From Lachnospiraceae bacterium NSJ-143 (lineage in GTDB: Bacteria; Bacillota; Clostridia; Lachnospirales; Anaerotignaceae): a DNA stretch of 64,000 nt. The stretch covers positions 96,856 through 160,855 of the forward strand of contig JALIFM010000006.1 of the NCBI GenBank assembly GCA_022867625.1. The letters are read 5' to 3'. Position numbers and translations under genes: made by a program. This document shows positions 36,380 to 45,568 of this stretch, one piece after another. Under the pieces are notes generated by a model that was given only the letters and a program-made list of their open reading frames with translations, had not been told where the DNA came from and did no database searches. How positions within the stretch are numbered: position 1 is the first letter of the stretch; every line of letters begins with the position of its first letter.

Positions 36380-37339
36380 TTACATATTTGTTAATAATAA
36401 AGTATATTTTCCTTCAATATTGTAGTTTCCCATTCCAGCCGGAATAAAAAAGCTGTCGCCTTTATTGAATGCATATTGATTTTTATCAAAAACTATTTTT
36501 CCGCTGCCTTCTATAAATAATAAAGCCTGAAAAGATTTCTCTGAACAGTTAAGTGTTATATTACTTTTACATGTAATTTTTGCTACCTTAAAATATTTAC
36601 ATTCAAATATATTAGATAAGCAAAAATCCTTTGTAGAAATCATATCGTTATTATGTGAAACATCCGGAATAACAGGTGTGTAATCTATTACCTCTGCAGC
36701 ACGTTCAAGGTGTAACTGCCTTTTGTTACCCTTATCATCAGTTCTGTTGTAATCAAACACTCTAAAAGTGGTGTTTGAACTTTGTTGTATTTCAGCTATC
36801 AAGCAACCATTGCCTATTGCATGAATAGTACCCGGAAGAATAAAGAACACATCTCCCTCGTTTACGTATACTTTGTTAAGTACATTACAAACTGTGCCTT
36901 CTTCAGCCATTTTAATAAATTCACTTTTTGTAACCCTTCTATTTAAACCATAATATATGTAACTGTTTACGTCAGCCTTTACAACATACCACATCTCAGC
37001 CTTACCACTTTCTCCTTTTGTGGTGTCAGCTGTAATATCTGAGGGATGTACTTGTATAGAAAGATTATCTGCTGCATCAATAAGTTTTGTCAGTATAGGA
37101 AATTTTCCATTATAATTACAACTTCTTGTAACAAATTCCGGATTTTTTTCAATAATTTCTAAAAGCGTTTTACCTGAAAACTCTCCGTTTTCTATTATAC
37201 TTAAACCATCTTTATGACAACTCAGCTCCCAGCTTTCAGCTGTTTTTCTATATCCGCTATGTTTACCAAATACAGCTTCAAGCCTATTTCCACCCCATAT
37301 ATAATCTTTGTATGCAGGTATAAGTTTCAATGGATACAT
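36380..37339 (-). CDS. manA: Mannose-6-phosphate isomerase, class I
   Basis: From ATG 37339 (GTGAGG eight bases upstream) the protein has 319 residues, the short Firmicute form. It starts [19 protein letters not shown] and keeps the zinc ligands in [16 protein letters not shown] and PGTIHAIG. It interconverts fructose-6-phosphate and mannose-6-phosphate, feeding ManC. Its start lies 18 bp after the stop of the upstream glycosyltransferase gene. The C-terminal cupin-like part ends at [13 protein letters not shown] and is complete. Confidence 0.93.
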   Translation of the reverse strand: MYPLKLIPAYKDYIWGGNRLEAVFGKHSGYRKTAESWELSCHKDGLSIIENGEFSGKTLLEIIEKNPEFVTRSCNYNGKFPILTKLIDAADNLSIQVHPSDITADTTKGESGKAEMWYVVKADVNSYIYYGLNRRVTKSEFIKMAEEGTVCNVLNKVYVNEGDVFFILPGTIHAIGNGCLIAEIQQSSNTTFRVFDYNRTDDKGNKRQLHLERAAEVIDYTPVIPDVSHNNDMISTKDFCLSNIFECKYFKVAKITCKSNITLNCSEKSFQALLFIEGSGKIVFDKNQYAFNKGDSFFIPAGMGNYNIEGKYTLLLTNM

Positions 37340-37357
37340 TAAATTATTCCTCACTAA

Positions 37358-38506
37358 TTATAAACTATCTATTGCTGAAAATATCGCCTTTGCTGATTTA
37401 TCCCAAGTAAACTCTTCAGCACGTTTAAGACCTTTTTGGGATAAACTGCTTCTCAATTCTTTATCATTATATATTTTCTCCATTGCTTCTGTTATTTCCT
37501 CAGGCGAATACGGATTTACTAATAAAGCAATGTTACCAACCACCTCAGGCAACGAAGATACTTTAGATGTAATTACAGGTGTTCCACACGCCATAGCTTC
37601 AAGTGGCGGCATACCAAATCCCTCATAAAGAGAAACAAACAAAAAAGCCAAAGCACCATTTAAAAGCAATGGCGCTTCATGCTCCTCAACATAACCTGTA
37701 AAAATCACACTGTCCTCAATTCCATACTGCTTTACTCTTTCGAATATGGACTCATAAAGCCAGCCCTTTCTTCCCGCCAAAACAAATTTGGGAGCATTTT
37801 TATTTTTCTTTTTAAAAGCTAAATAGGCATCAATCATGCCTTCAATGTTTTTTCTCGGTTCTAATGTGCCAAGATATAAAAAATATGAACAGTCGATATT
37901 GTATTTATCGAGCACCTTTTGTATTTTGTTCTTGTCACTACATACTTTAAACTTGTCATGGTTTACACCTACAGGCACAACATCTATTTTTTTTGCATCA
38001 ATATTCATATATTTTACAATTTCACTTTTAGAAAACTCAGAAATTGTAAGTATTTTATCTGCTCTAAGACAGGATTTTTTCATATTCATATTAAGCATAT
38101 ATAAGGTCCTTTTATTTACAGTTTCTGGAAAAGCCTTATATGTCATATCGTGTACAAATGTTAATTTTTTACCCTTTACTCCTGGTGGAATATAGTAATT
38201 AAAAAATATAGTAACATCATCACTTTTGCCAAAAAAACAACTGTAATTTATAGGAATAAAATTCCACAACAGTTTATAGATTACATAGTTAAACCAATTA
38301 CAGCATTTTGTGTTAAATCCTTCATTTTTATAACTTTCTATTAATCTTAAATGCTTCTCCTTTTTCTTCGATAGTAAAAAAAAATTCATAGAATAACTGT
38401 TGTCTGATCTTAATCTCTTCATACTGTAAATAGTATTATAAGCAAGCCAACCTATTCCCGTTTTATTTTCATCAAGTAAAAGCTGTGACTCAAAGGCTAT
38501 CTTCAA
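37358..38506 (-). CDS. GT4-family glycosyltransferase, first gene of the operon
   Basis: The likely start is TTG 38506, seven bases after GGAGG; a TTG at 38524 would be in front of that site and is less likely. The product (382 residues) has the GT4 pattern with [19 protein letters not shown] and the retaining motif [18 protein letters not shown]. This resembles mannosyl- and rhamnosyltransferases such as WbaZ/WbdA types. It lies directly behind the cluster promoter, followed by manA. The exact linkage cannot be told from sequence. Confidence 0.87.
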   Translation of the reverse strand: MKIAFESQLLLDENKTGIGWLAYNTIYSMKRLRSDNSYSMNFFLLSKKKEKHLRLIESYKNEGFNTKCCNWFNYVIYKLLWNFIPINYSCFFGKSDDVTIFFNYYIPPGVKGKKLTFVHDMTYKAFPETVNKRTLYMLNMNMKKSCLRADKILTISEFSKSEIVKYMNIDAKKIDVVPVGVNHDKFKVCSDKNKIQKVLDKYNIDCSYFLYLGTLEPRKNIEGMIDAYLAFKKKNKNAPKFVLAGRKGWLYESIFERVKQYGIEDSVIFTGYVEEHEAPLLLNGALAFLFVSLYEGFGMPPLEAMACGTPVITSKVSSLPEVVGNIALLVNPYSPEEITEAMEKIYNDKELRSSLSQKGLKRAEEFTWDKSAKAIFSAIDSL

Positions 38507-38546
38507 GCGTATACCTCCATTCAAACCACATAATGTTACTTTTGCA

Positions 38547-38575
38547 ATTATATCACTTAAATGTACTTAAATCAA
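38547..38575 (-). promoter_or_regulatory. Promoter of the polysaccharide operon
   Basis: On the minus strand TTGATT (38570-38575) and TATAAT (38547-38552) are separated by exactly 17 bp, a good sigma-A-type promoter. It lies about 40 bp upstream of the first glycosyltransferase start, and no other gene intervenes. The serine recombinase remnant begins just beyond it. Confidence 0.75.
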
Positions 38576-38649
38576 TTCATTTGTTGACATCTAAACTTAG
38601 CCGTTATTAGGTTATAATGTGTATGATAAACTCAAAACTATGTCCGCAC

Positions 38650-38878
38650 CCTGTAATTTCTTCCAAGCCTGTCTATTGATTTGATATACAAAACAGATTT
38701 GTTATCCAGTTTTCTCAATAATCTTTTGTACTGCTATCTTTCAAAGTCCTTGCCCGACTGTTTGTCCATGAAAATATTTTTCTCATTCCCCCATTTCCAA
38801 CAATGCAACTTTTTGTCTGTCCTCATTTTGTTCTTTTGTGGATACTCGCATATACCCGTATACCTTTGTATTTTCCAT
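38650..38878 (-). pseudogene. Serine recombinase (resolvase/invertase), N-terminal remnant
   Basis: From ATG 38878 behind GGAG the frame reads VYGYMRVSTKEQNEDRQKVA, with the catalytic Ser in RVSTKEQ. The frame breaks after about 30 codons. The next frame continues as the family does (KNIFMDKQSGKDFER, then TAG, then QYKRLLRKLD and IKSIDRLGRNYR). The gene is cut at about 38650, where unrelated sequence begins. Such resolvases belong to Tn3-like transposons, plasmids or mobile islands. With a frameshift, a nonsense codon and no C-terminus it is inactive. Confidence 0.78.
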
Positions 38879-38956
38879 AAGCATCTCCAAAAAGTGTCAG
38901 CTTTCGCCTTTCGGTTAGTCAGGTGGATTCCCGTGTTATCTTACGGGGTAGTACCT

Positions 38957-39694
38957 TCAATCTATCCCCCTTTCGTCTACTTCTACTTCCGTCCTATCTG
39001 GACGCACATCGCCGCAATGAAGCATTTGATTTTCTCCAACTTAAATACCAATGTGCGTTACCAGATTGCTGCTTTGATATTTTCCTGTAAAGAACACCAG
39101 ATCTCTAGGCTTTGCTTCGCTTTTTGATATTGGAACACACTTGTTATAAACCCCCTGTGCCGTTGTTCTCGGAAGGTTATAAACTCCGCTTTTGGTATAG
39201 CTCCAGCACACAAAGCCTGAACAGTCAAAGCTGGTGCTTGGCGAGCTGCCTCCCCATACATAAGGAAAACTGATGTATTTCGTTGCTTCACCCATAAGCA
39301 GTGCGAAGGTTTCATCACTGAACGCCCCTCCCAGGCAGTTCCGTGCGTTTCTGTCACCCAGCTCTGCATGAATTTTGTTATGACAGGAACGGCAAAGGCT
39401 CATCAGATTGCTTCGCTCATGTGTTCCGCCTTTGGATACAGGCACCTTGTGATGCACCTCTGCTACGGGGACTAAAATTCCACGCTCAAAGCACTGTTCG
39501 CAGAAGGGAGGTTCCTTAACATAGCTGTCGCGGATGCGTTTCCACGCTCTGCCATACTTGCGGTGTACTGACGGGTCACGGCTGTACATCTCGTAGCGTT
39601 TGGCTTCTAGCTTTCGGTGTTCCTCACAATACCTGCCGTCACACAACCTCGGACATCCAGGGTAGCCACACGGCTGTTTCGGTTTCCTTGGCAC
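38957..39694 (-). pseudogene. Chimeric reading frame: phage HNH endonuclease joined to an NlpC/P60 domain
   Basis: The likely start is GTG 39694 (GGAGG eight bases before; a frame to 39718 includes the ribosome site). The first 115 residues are a phage HNH nuclease: paired cysteines (CGYPGCPRLCDGRYC), then EVHHKVPVSKGGTHERSNL and CRSCHNKIHAELGDR. The frame then passes directly into ARNCLGGAFSDETFA and an NlpC/P60 peptidase core (YVWGGSSPSTSFDCSGFV, catalytic Cys in DCSG), normally the end of an ICE-encoded cell-wall hydrolase. An in-frame TAA lies after THIGI, but the same frame continues VGENQMLHCGD before turning into unrelated sequence. A deletion that joined two mobile elements explains this better than a true fusion enzyme. 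Confidence 0.72.
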
Positions 39695-39825
39695 TTGGTG
39701 CCACCTCCTTTTGGACATAAAAAAAGCCCTGCAGGTCGGTGTGACCCACAGGGCTCTCTGTTACAGTCTTTCATGCTATTAGTATAACACGTCCTGCCGG
39801 GGAATGCGTCCGCTGTATTACTCAT
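39607..39825 (-). CDS. Small Cys-rich phage protein (copy 2)
   Basis: This 72-residue frame starts ATG 39825, overlapping the stop of copy 1 (ATGAGTAA). It begins SNTADAFPGRTCYTNSMKDC, which repeats the start of the preceding small gene (SNTVDALCGLACYNDSMKNC). The later part has further cysteines but overlaps the HNH gene start by 88 bp and runs through a strong terminator hairpin. The real protein may therefore end earlier or be made only when the hairpin is read through. Function is unknown. Confidence 0.45.
   Translation of the reverse strand: MSNTADAFPGRTCYTNSMKDCNREPCGSHRPAGLFLCPKGGGTKCQGNRNSRVATLDVRGCVTAGIVRNTES
39716..39755 (-). terminator. Intrinsic terminator between the small phage genes and the HNH gene
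   Basis: On the minus strand AGCCCTG (39749-39755) pairs with CAGGGCT (39725-39731) and is followed by seven T. It is a strong terminator-like hairpin and lies just upstream of the HNH gene ribosome site, so it may attenuate that gene. Confidence 0.7.
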
Positions 39826-39904
39826 GGCGGTTGCTCCCTTTGCAGTTTTTCATACTATCATTATAACAGGCCAGACCGCACAATGCGTCCACGGTATTAC
39901 TCAT
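39818..39904 (-). CDS. 28-residue Cys-containing phage microprotein (copy 1)
   Basis: ATG 39904 overlaps the TGA of the sigma-like gene (TGATG), and the frame ends at TAA 39818, overlapping the next small gene. The product is 28 residues: SNTVDALCGLACYNDSMKNC followed by KGSNRHE. The next frame downstream starts with a clear variant of the same sequence, so this is a tandem pair. Overlaps on both sides argue for real translation. I do not recognise a function. Confidence 0.5.
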   Translation of the reverse strand: MSNTVDALCGLACYNDSMKNCKGSNRHE

Positions 39905-40359
39905 CACTTGCCGTACAGCAGAACCGCCAGCTTTGCCAAGGCACGGTTCTTTCTGTTGTAAGCAGAAGAACGCTCAATGTGGAAGTGGTCGCAAATTTCG
40001 TAAACGGCTCCTGTCTGACTGCCTTCCTCATCATAAAAGGTTCCCAGCACATAGCGTTCATCCGCACTCAGCTGTTCCCACGCTGGCTTGAACCATTCCA
40101 TGTACTCCACCGCCTGTCGGTAATGCTCCTGAAGGATGTCTATTTCCTCGATGCCCTTTAAGATGCGTTCTGCGGCGGCAGATGCACTGAATGATTACAG
40201 CAGTATGGAATTTATCATTGCCAATACGAGCAGTGAGATTACAGACACCCGTGACACAATGTGCGGTGTCCGCAGTCCACAGTTTGACGGGATGCCGAGG
40301 ACACACAATTCGCAGGCAGGAGAAGAACGCTTGTCTAAATACTTCCAGATAATGCTCAT
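39904..40359 (-). pseudogene. Phage sigma-70-region-4-like regulator, disrupted by a 152-bp inversion
   Basis: The start ATG 40359 has GGAGGTAAGG before it and encodes MSIIWKYLDKR. The frame then runs into inverted sequence and stops. The missing middle part lies in the opposite strand between the repeats at 40165-40171 and 40324-40330: SAAADALNDYSSMEFIIANT and onward to NSQAGEER. The rest (ILKGIEEIDILQEHYRQAVE, YMEWFKPAWEQL, and the helix-turn-helix HFHIERSSAYNRKNRALAKL) resumes on the minus strand to TGA 39904. Re-inverting the segment gives an uninterrupted 151-residue protein. The family is an ArpU/RinA-like late-gene activator in Clostridia prophages. Confidence 0.82.
40165..40330. repeat. 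Inverted segment with 7-bp inverted repeats
   Basis: GCGTTCT (40165-40171) and its complement AGAACGC (40324-40330) bound a 152-bp segment. The segment's coding content lies on the plus strand, whereas the gene around it is on the minus strand. The sequence at both joints fits perfectly when the segment is turned round. No longer homology is visible outside the 7-bp core. Confidence 0.8.
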
Positions 40360-40426
40360 ATCCTTACCTCCGAAATTTTATAGTCCGCTCGGATTGGCTT
40401 GGATTGTCATAGGTTGACTCTGATTT

Positions 40427-41764
40427 TCATAGATTGACTTTTACGGCATCTATCAAGGCGGACTGTGAAGTATCCTTCATTTTCAAAGCCTTGACTATCC
40501 GTTCATCAATGGTCCCTTTGGCAATGATGTGCGTAATGACCACCGTTTCTGCCGTCTGTCCCTGCCGCCACAGTCTGGCATTGGTCTGCTGATATAATTC
40601 CAGTGACTATGTGATGCCAAACCACACCAAGGCAGAACCACAACTTTGCAGGTTCAGTCCGTGACCTGCCGATGCCGGATGAATGACTGCCACGTGGATG
40701 CTGCCGTTATTCCAATCGGCAATATCACGGCTTGTCTTGATTTCTCTCACAGCAAAGTGTTTCTTGATGCGTTCCAGATCATGGCGAAACCAATATGCCA
40801 CAAGGACAGGCTTTCCATTTGCCGATTCGATAATATCCTCCAGTGCATCCAGCTTTCTGTCATGAATCTGAAGTATCGACTCATCATCGGAATAAACCGC
40901 ACCATTTGCCATCTGCTACAGCTTTCCTGTCAGTGATGCGGCATTGGCGGCTGTGATTTCTCCGTCCGGAAGTTGCAGTATGAGGTCCTTTTTCAGTTCC
41001 TCATATTTCTTCTTTTCTTCCTACGACAATTCCACTTCATACTGTGTGCTGATAAGTTCCGGCATCTTTAGGTGGTCAGTGGATTTCATAGAAATCGTAA
41101 TATCGGAGATTTTCTCATAAATCTGCTGTTCGGCATTCGGCAGCGGCTTATAGCTGTAAACAATCTGACCGTTACGCTTATCCGTGGAGAAGTATGCGGT
41201 TCGGTACTGCCCGATGAACCTTCCAAGCCTTGTTCCAATATCCAGCAGTTTAAATTCTGCAAATAAATCCATAAGACCGTTACTGCTTGGTGTTCCTGTC
41301 AGACCAACCACTCTTTTTACGGTCGGTCTGACTTTCATCAGTGCTTTGAACCGTTTTGCTTGGTGATTCTTGAAGGAGGACAACTCATCGATTACCACCA
41401 TGTCAAAATCAAAGGGGATGTGGCCGATCAGCCACTGCACATTTTCTCGGTTGATGATGTAAACGTCCGCTTGTTTTTCAAATGCTGTCTGCCTTTCCTT
41501 TTCCGTACTAACTGCCACGGAATACTTCAGGTCACTTAAATGCTCCCACTTGTGTATCTCATCACGCCATGTTGTCTTGGCCACACGAAGGGGTGCGATG
41601 ACCAGTATCTTATGCACCTCGAAATAATCAAACAGCAGATCATTCAGTGCAGTGAGGGTAATGCTCGTCTTGCCAAGTCCCATATCCAAAAGGACGGCAG
41701 CGATTGGGTGAGACTCAATATATCCGATGGCATATTTCTGATAATCATGTGGTTCGTATTTCAT
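40427..41764 (-). pseudogene. Phage SNF2-type DEAD/DEAH helicase with three in-frame amber codons
   Basis: Start ATG 41764 overlaps the VRR-NUC gene and has GGAAGG upstream. The frame encodes an SF2 helicase of the phage SNF2 type: Walker A in DMGLGKTS (residues 27-34), the acidic Walker B in VVIDELSSF (126-127), LTGTPSSNG (motif III), and the C-terminal ARLWRQGQTAETVVITHI (motif VI). TAG codons stand at 41021-41023, 40916-40918 and 40607-40609. The reading frame continues unchanged after each, and the last replaces a Trp that the family normally has (FGLTWSLELYQQ). There are no frameshifts over 446 codons, ending at TGA 40427. Confidence 0.82.
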
Positions 41765-42026
41765 CAAGCTTCCTTCCAATCTGTTCTTCATTATCCAAGA
41801 CATACACCTTAAAGCCTAACTCTCGAAGCATTCTGTGCCTTGCAAGCTACAGGGGACGTGGCTTTTCACCCGGTGCTTTTACCTCCACAAATCCCATCAT
41901 TCCAACAGGGAGGAGTACCAATCTGTCAGGCATTCCGTCCAAACCCGGACTTACGAACTTTGGTGCGGCACCTCCTGAATTTTTTACTGCCTTTACCAGC
42001 TTTTGTTCTAATACTTTTTCTCGCAT
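41745..42026 (-). pseudogene. Phage VRR-NUC nuclease with an amber codon
   Basis: From ATG 42026 (AGGAG five bases upstream) the 93-codon frame reads as a stand-alone VRR-NUC domain: EQKLVKAVKNSGGAAPKFVS, the catalytic DGMPDRLVLLPVGMMGFVEVK with Asp and the ExK pair, and then RPL-TAG-LARHRMLRELGF. Family members have Gln at the stop position, so a CAG to TAG change fits. After the stop the frame is intact to TGA 41745, overlapping the helicase start. VRR-NUC proteins are PD-(D/E)XK nucleases found beside phage helicases, as here. Confidence 0.8.
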
Positions 42027-42148
42027 TTTATCTCCTCTTTTTTCAAAGGGTGGCACCACCGACAGTTCCTCCTTAAACTCCTCTATATAAAGATTTTTTC
42101 TTGAAAAAACACCCTATAAGAGACTTTTTGTAAAGAGGTGTCTCCCTT

Positions 42149-44392
42149 TTATGCTTCTTCCTCATTTTCAAACGGTGATTTTAATCTCAAACCCCTGATA
42201 TATCTTGCTTTTTTTGTTCTGAACTTGTGAAATCCACCGTTCTCAAGTGCCGCATAAAAATCTGCAGAGTTACGGATATATTCACCCATGCGTACACAGT
42301 AGGCACGGTATTCATCATAGAGTTCGCCGGACTTTTCCTGAAATGACTCATCCACGTCACAGCATTCTTCCATAAAATTCTCAAACAAGTTATTCCTCTT
42401 ACGGTATTCTCCGATTGCCTCGCTTACACATGACGGCACGGACAACTTGAAGTTCTGCCTGATTACCTTCTGTGCCCCTTCTATGATCCAAGTCATGATA
42501 TACGGTCCGGCATTCTGATACAGGTAATCCGCATAATTCTTAATATCACTGCGTCCCTCGATTTTCGCATTAAAGGGAATAACAATGAGTCTGCGCCAGG
42601 TACCTTCATCGTTAGCACCCACTCTTGGCAGGTGATTGGTGTAAAGTACAATGGTATGGCTCGGTGTGAATTTGGACGGATCCTTATATTTCTTTTCCGC
42701 ATAGATATCATCCGTGGAACAAAGCTGTTTGATGACGTAAGTATTGAGCCTCATTCCTTCTTCCAGTTCTGCGGCAATGACCAGACGCTTTCCCTTAAGT
42801 TCCGCCATCTCTGGTTTCACATTTCGCTTGCAACCGACCGTCAGTGTATCTGCAGACATATTTCCCGCATAGGTGCCAAGCACTCTGGCTATGGTGTTCC
42901 AGAAGGTAGACTTTCCGTTTCGCCCCTCGCCATAGGCTATGATGAGTGCTTCCACATACACCTTGCCGACCGATGCCATGCCCACAATCTGCTGCACATA
43001 ATCAATCAGCGCCTGGTCTTTGCAGAAGAAGGTATCAAGGGCATCCAGTCACAGCTGCTTTCCGACATCACCCGGCGCACAGGTAGTCTGCTTTGTGATA
43101 TAATCCTCCGATTCCGGTTCTCTTGCTCCTTCCAAACCGTTCATCAGATTATAGGTTGCTGCAGGAACATTCAAAAGATAATCATCTTTGTCCAGGTCAC
43201 TGACTTCAATGGCAAGCATCGGCTTTGCCGCCTGCAGAGCAGACACCACATATTTCATATCCCGGCGTTTCATCACAAATCCCAAATACTGCTTTGCTGC
43301 CAGATATTTTCCGTACAACTCCAGTTGTTCTCCCTCCAGCGTCTTTTCAAAACGCTTACCTCCTGCAGTTACATCATTCTCATTTGCACCGCTTGCAGTC
43401 ATGGCATCAAGTGCCTGCTTGACCTCATCCAAGGCATCCTGAAGCTATAAATCCAAAAACTCCTCCATCGCACCAACGGCTCTCTGCTTGGATTCCACCC
43501 AATACTCTACGTTGTATCTGAGATAGTCCGTGGCATCGGTAAAACGCAGTTCATTGCCATATTCATGAACCACCATCTTTGCCTGTCCAATGTCTGAGTA
43601 ATCTGAAAGCTTTAAGGATTCGTGAGCAAAATCATCGTTGTAGTTCTCCGGCGCAACATATCCTTCCTGGCTCTGCACCTTTGCTGCGAATTTATCGGCA
43701 CTGCCCCAGATCAGCTGCAGTTCTTCCTTCTCAAGAAGCGGGTCACATTTCGCTGCCTCTTCCATAAAAATCTTATAGGCATGGTCGGTTGCCCCATAAC
43801 GCTTGACCACCCTTCCTGCAAAACGGGACATGGTGCTGTTTCTCTGTCCCTGGGGAATGGCAGACATGGATGGTTTCAGCAGGCAGTCAATCGTAATTTC
43901 GCCCTCATGCCATACAATATCTTCACAGGCAGAACCATAAATAAAACGGGCAGCGTCCAGTGCATTTCCATCAAAAAACGAGAACTTATGATGGATGACT
44001 GCTTTCAAAGCTGCACAGGCATCTGCCGTGTCAATGGGCTCATGGGGAAAATATACATGATGTCTCGGCCTTGCTGATTTACCGTCTTTCGGTTTCATAT
44101 TGTTGCGGCTCGGCACCACAATATAACTGACATTAGGGAACAGCTTTTCATAATTCTCCGGATATATCCAATCATCTGGATTGTCGGAATGGTCATTGTC
44201 GCAGTCCATTACATCCACATCCGATGTGCGGAAATTATCGGTACTGCGGTAGCTTTTATCAAACCAAGCACACACATGGTCGTAACCCACTGCCGCCACG
44301 AAATCAACTTCATCTTCAATCATGCACCGATTGGGATAGATGCAGTTTTTCTTATTGCCCTTACAGTTAGCGGTATACAGCGTTACTCTCAT
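42149..44392 (-). pseudogene. Phage/plasmid primase-helicase (D5/P4 type) with one amber and one opal codon
   Basis: The 748-codon frame starts at ATG 44392 (AAGGAGG). The N-terminal half is a prim-pol-like domain (DVDVMDCDNDHSDNPDDW, with acidic catalytic residues; later PRHHVYFP). The C-terminal half is an SF3 helicase with Walker A GEGRNGKST (about residues 488-496), Walker B in LKGKRLVIAAELEEG and sensor IVLYTNHLPRV. TAG at 43445-43447 and TGA at 43049-43051 interrupt the frame without any shift; the TGA stands where LWLDALDTFF would fit. If both are read through, the enzyme is full-length and would start replication of the prophage. Confidence 0.82.
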
Positions 44393-44873
44393 TGTCTGAC
44401 CTCCTTACATTCGTCCGAAAATATCTGATTTTCTGTCTGCGCTTCTTTGCGATGCCGATTTCATGTGCCATTCCATCAGAAATGGTTTCCCCAAACACCC
44501 ACAGTTCTTCACATTTACCAAGGAGTACATAATTAAAATGCATCGCCGCCTGACGCTCTGTTGGATTGTCATCATCCATAAACTGCGGAAACAACAGATG
44601 CGCCGCAATGGGAATGGTATTCTGTTCAAAAGCGAAACGGCTGTATTTCCTTGCGTTTGCCACATTTCTTACCGTATCTCCCGCATAAGGGCTGCAAATA
44701 TATACCAACGGACGATAGGCAGCCTTTTTATCGGCTGCCATCACATCACGATGGATATTGGTAAGTGCGTTATAAGTAGTCGGGTCATAATGTCTCGCCT
44801 CTCGGCTCGGTCCGTGCTTAACACTCCCCGCTGGGGAGCAGCACCCTTCGGCATTATACTTATCAATTCCCAT
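44367..44873 (-). CDS. DUF4406/nucleoside-2-deoxyribosyltransferase-like phage protein
   Basis: The 168-residue product starts at ATG 44873 with GGAGGTG upstream. Its core reads LVYICSPYAGDTVRNVANAR, then IPIAAHLLFPQFMDDDNPTE and CEELWVFGETISDGMAHEI, the pattern of Rossmann-like nucleoside-modifying or -sensing phage proteins. Residues 11-28 (CCSPAGSVKHGPSREARH) look like an in-frame insert between the usual NAEG and YDPTTYNAL. The gene overlaps the primase start by 26 bp, so both are co-translated. Function within the phage is not established. Confidence 0.7.
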   Translation of the reverse strand: MGIDKYNAEGCCSPAGSVKHGPSREARHYDPTTYNALTNIHRDVMAADKKAAYRPLVYICSPYAGDTVRNVANARKYSRFAFEQNTIPIAAHLLFPQFMDDDNPTERQAAMHFNYVLLGKCEELWVFGETISDGMAHEIGIAKKRRQKIRYFRTNVRRSDNESNAVYR

Positions 44874-44876
44874 CGA

Positions 44877-45047
44877 TTACACCTCCTGTTCGATCAGCGG
44901 AACAATGCCATCCGTTTTCAGCATTTCATAAATAAATAACCTGCCCGCCTGCGTCCAGTAGGTATGAACATGATTATGCAGTTCTCCGTCACCGTTTGGG
45001 GTACTGAAGGTCTTTGTGCTGGTGTATCCTTTTTCCTGCCCCTCTGT
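44877..45047 (-). pseudogene. 3' remnant of a phage antirepressor (KilAC-type domain)
   Basis: About 57 codons are open on the minus strand and read TEGQEKGYTSTKTFSTPNGD, then HNHVHTYWTQAGRLFIYEML and PLIEQEV before TAA 44877. This matches the end of KilAC-domain antirepressors of prophages. A TAG at 45048-45050 precedes it and the upstream 200 residues are missing, the sigma factor gene lying immediately beyond. The gene is therefore a fragment. Confidence 0.6.
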
Positions 45048-45085
45048 CTATAAGCCAAAAGGATCAGGAAATCGAACCCTTGATT

Positions 45086-45568
45086 TTAAATTTTCTTTGC
45101 GAGGTTTGTATAAATCTTTTTCAGACGATTACGAATGGCGGCTTCGGTGACACCTTCCTCTGCCGCAATATCCACGTTGGTGCGGCCGTCATAAAAGACC
45201 TTTTGAATAAGAGCCTGCTGTTGTGGCTGTAAGGTTTTGATTGCTGCTTTCAGCTTCTGCAGCTTGTCCTCATGCTCCGCCGCATCCATAGACTGAATCA
45301 GCTGTTCAAATGGATTGAATGTATCATCCTCCAGATAGGAATTACGATCTGCGGCATCATCGCCCTCTCCATCAGAGTAGGCATCATAATGAACGGGAAC
45401 GTGATAATCCTCTCTGCGGTCTGCATCTACAGACTCATCGTCCTCATCATGCAGCAATGCAATCCAGGTGCTGTCCACATCATTCGATGTGAGAACAATT
45501 TTCTTGCCCTCTGCGGTGTAATAGACATAGTTGGTGCGGTTTTTCTCCGCTGTCTTGAACTTTCTCAT
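45086..45568 (-). CDS. Sigma-70-family regulator of a mobile element
   Basis: From ATG 45568 (AGGGAC upstream) the 160-residue protein starts MRKFKTAEKNRTNYVYYTAE, passes through an acidic region and ends in a region-4-like helix-turn-helix (KTLQPQQQALIQKVFYDGRT, then EEGVTEAAIRNRLKKI). This form is common in ICEs and prophages of Clostridia, where it probably controls element genes. It is intact. A long frame upstream to 45700 covers a hairpin and is not the likely start. Confidence 0.75.
   Translation of the reverse strand: MRKFKTAEKNRTNYVYYTAEGKKIVLTSNDVDSTWIALLHDEDDESVDADRREDYHVPVHYDAYSDGEGDDAADRNSYLEDDTFNPFEQLIQSMDAAEHEDKLQKLKAAIKTLQPQQQALIQKVFYDGRTNVDIAAEEGVTEAAIRNRLKKIYTNLAKKI

Noticed and set aside
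38584-38617. Plus-strand promoter TTGACA...TATAAT upstream of the polysaccharide operon
   Set aside because: The spacer is 23 bp, and no plus-strand gene follows. The minus-strand pair with 17 bp is much better.
38957-39694. A genuine HNH-NlpC/P60 fusion enzyme
   Set aside because: The two parts belong to different mobile elements and different cell compartments, an in-frame TAA lies in the P60 part, and the sequence turns into unrelated DNA right after. A deletion joint is more likely.
40427-44392. Simple reassignment of TAG to one amino acid in the phage genes
   Set aside because: At the positions with clear family residues both Gln and Trp are replaced, and one site is TGA. One reassigned codon does not explain them all. 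It is kept only as an alternative within the finding.
45061-45100. tRNA-like T-arm (GGGTTCGATTTCC on the minus strand) after the sigma-like gene
   Set aside because: No matching acceptor, D or anticodon arms could be built around it. It is more likely chance or a relic.
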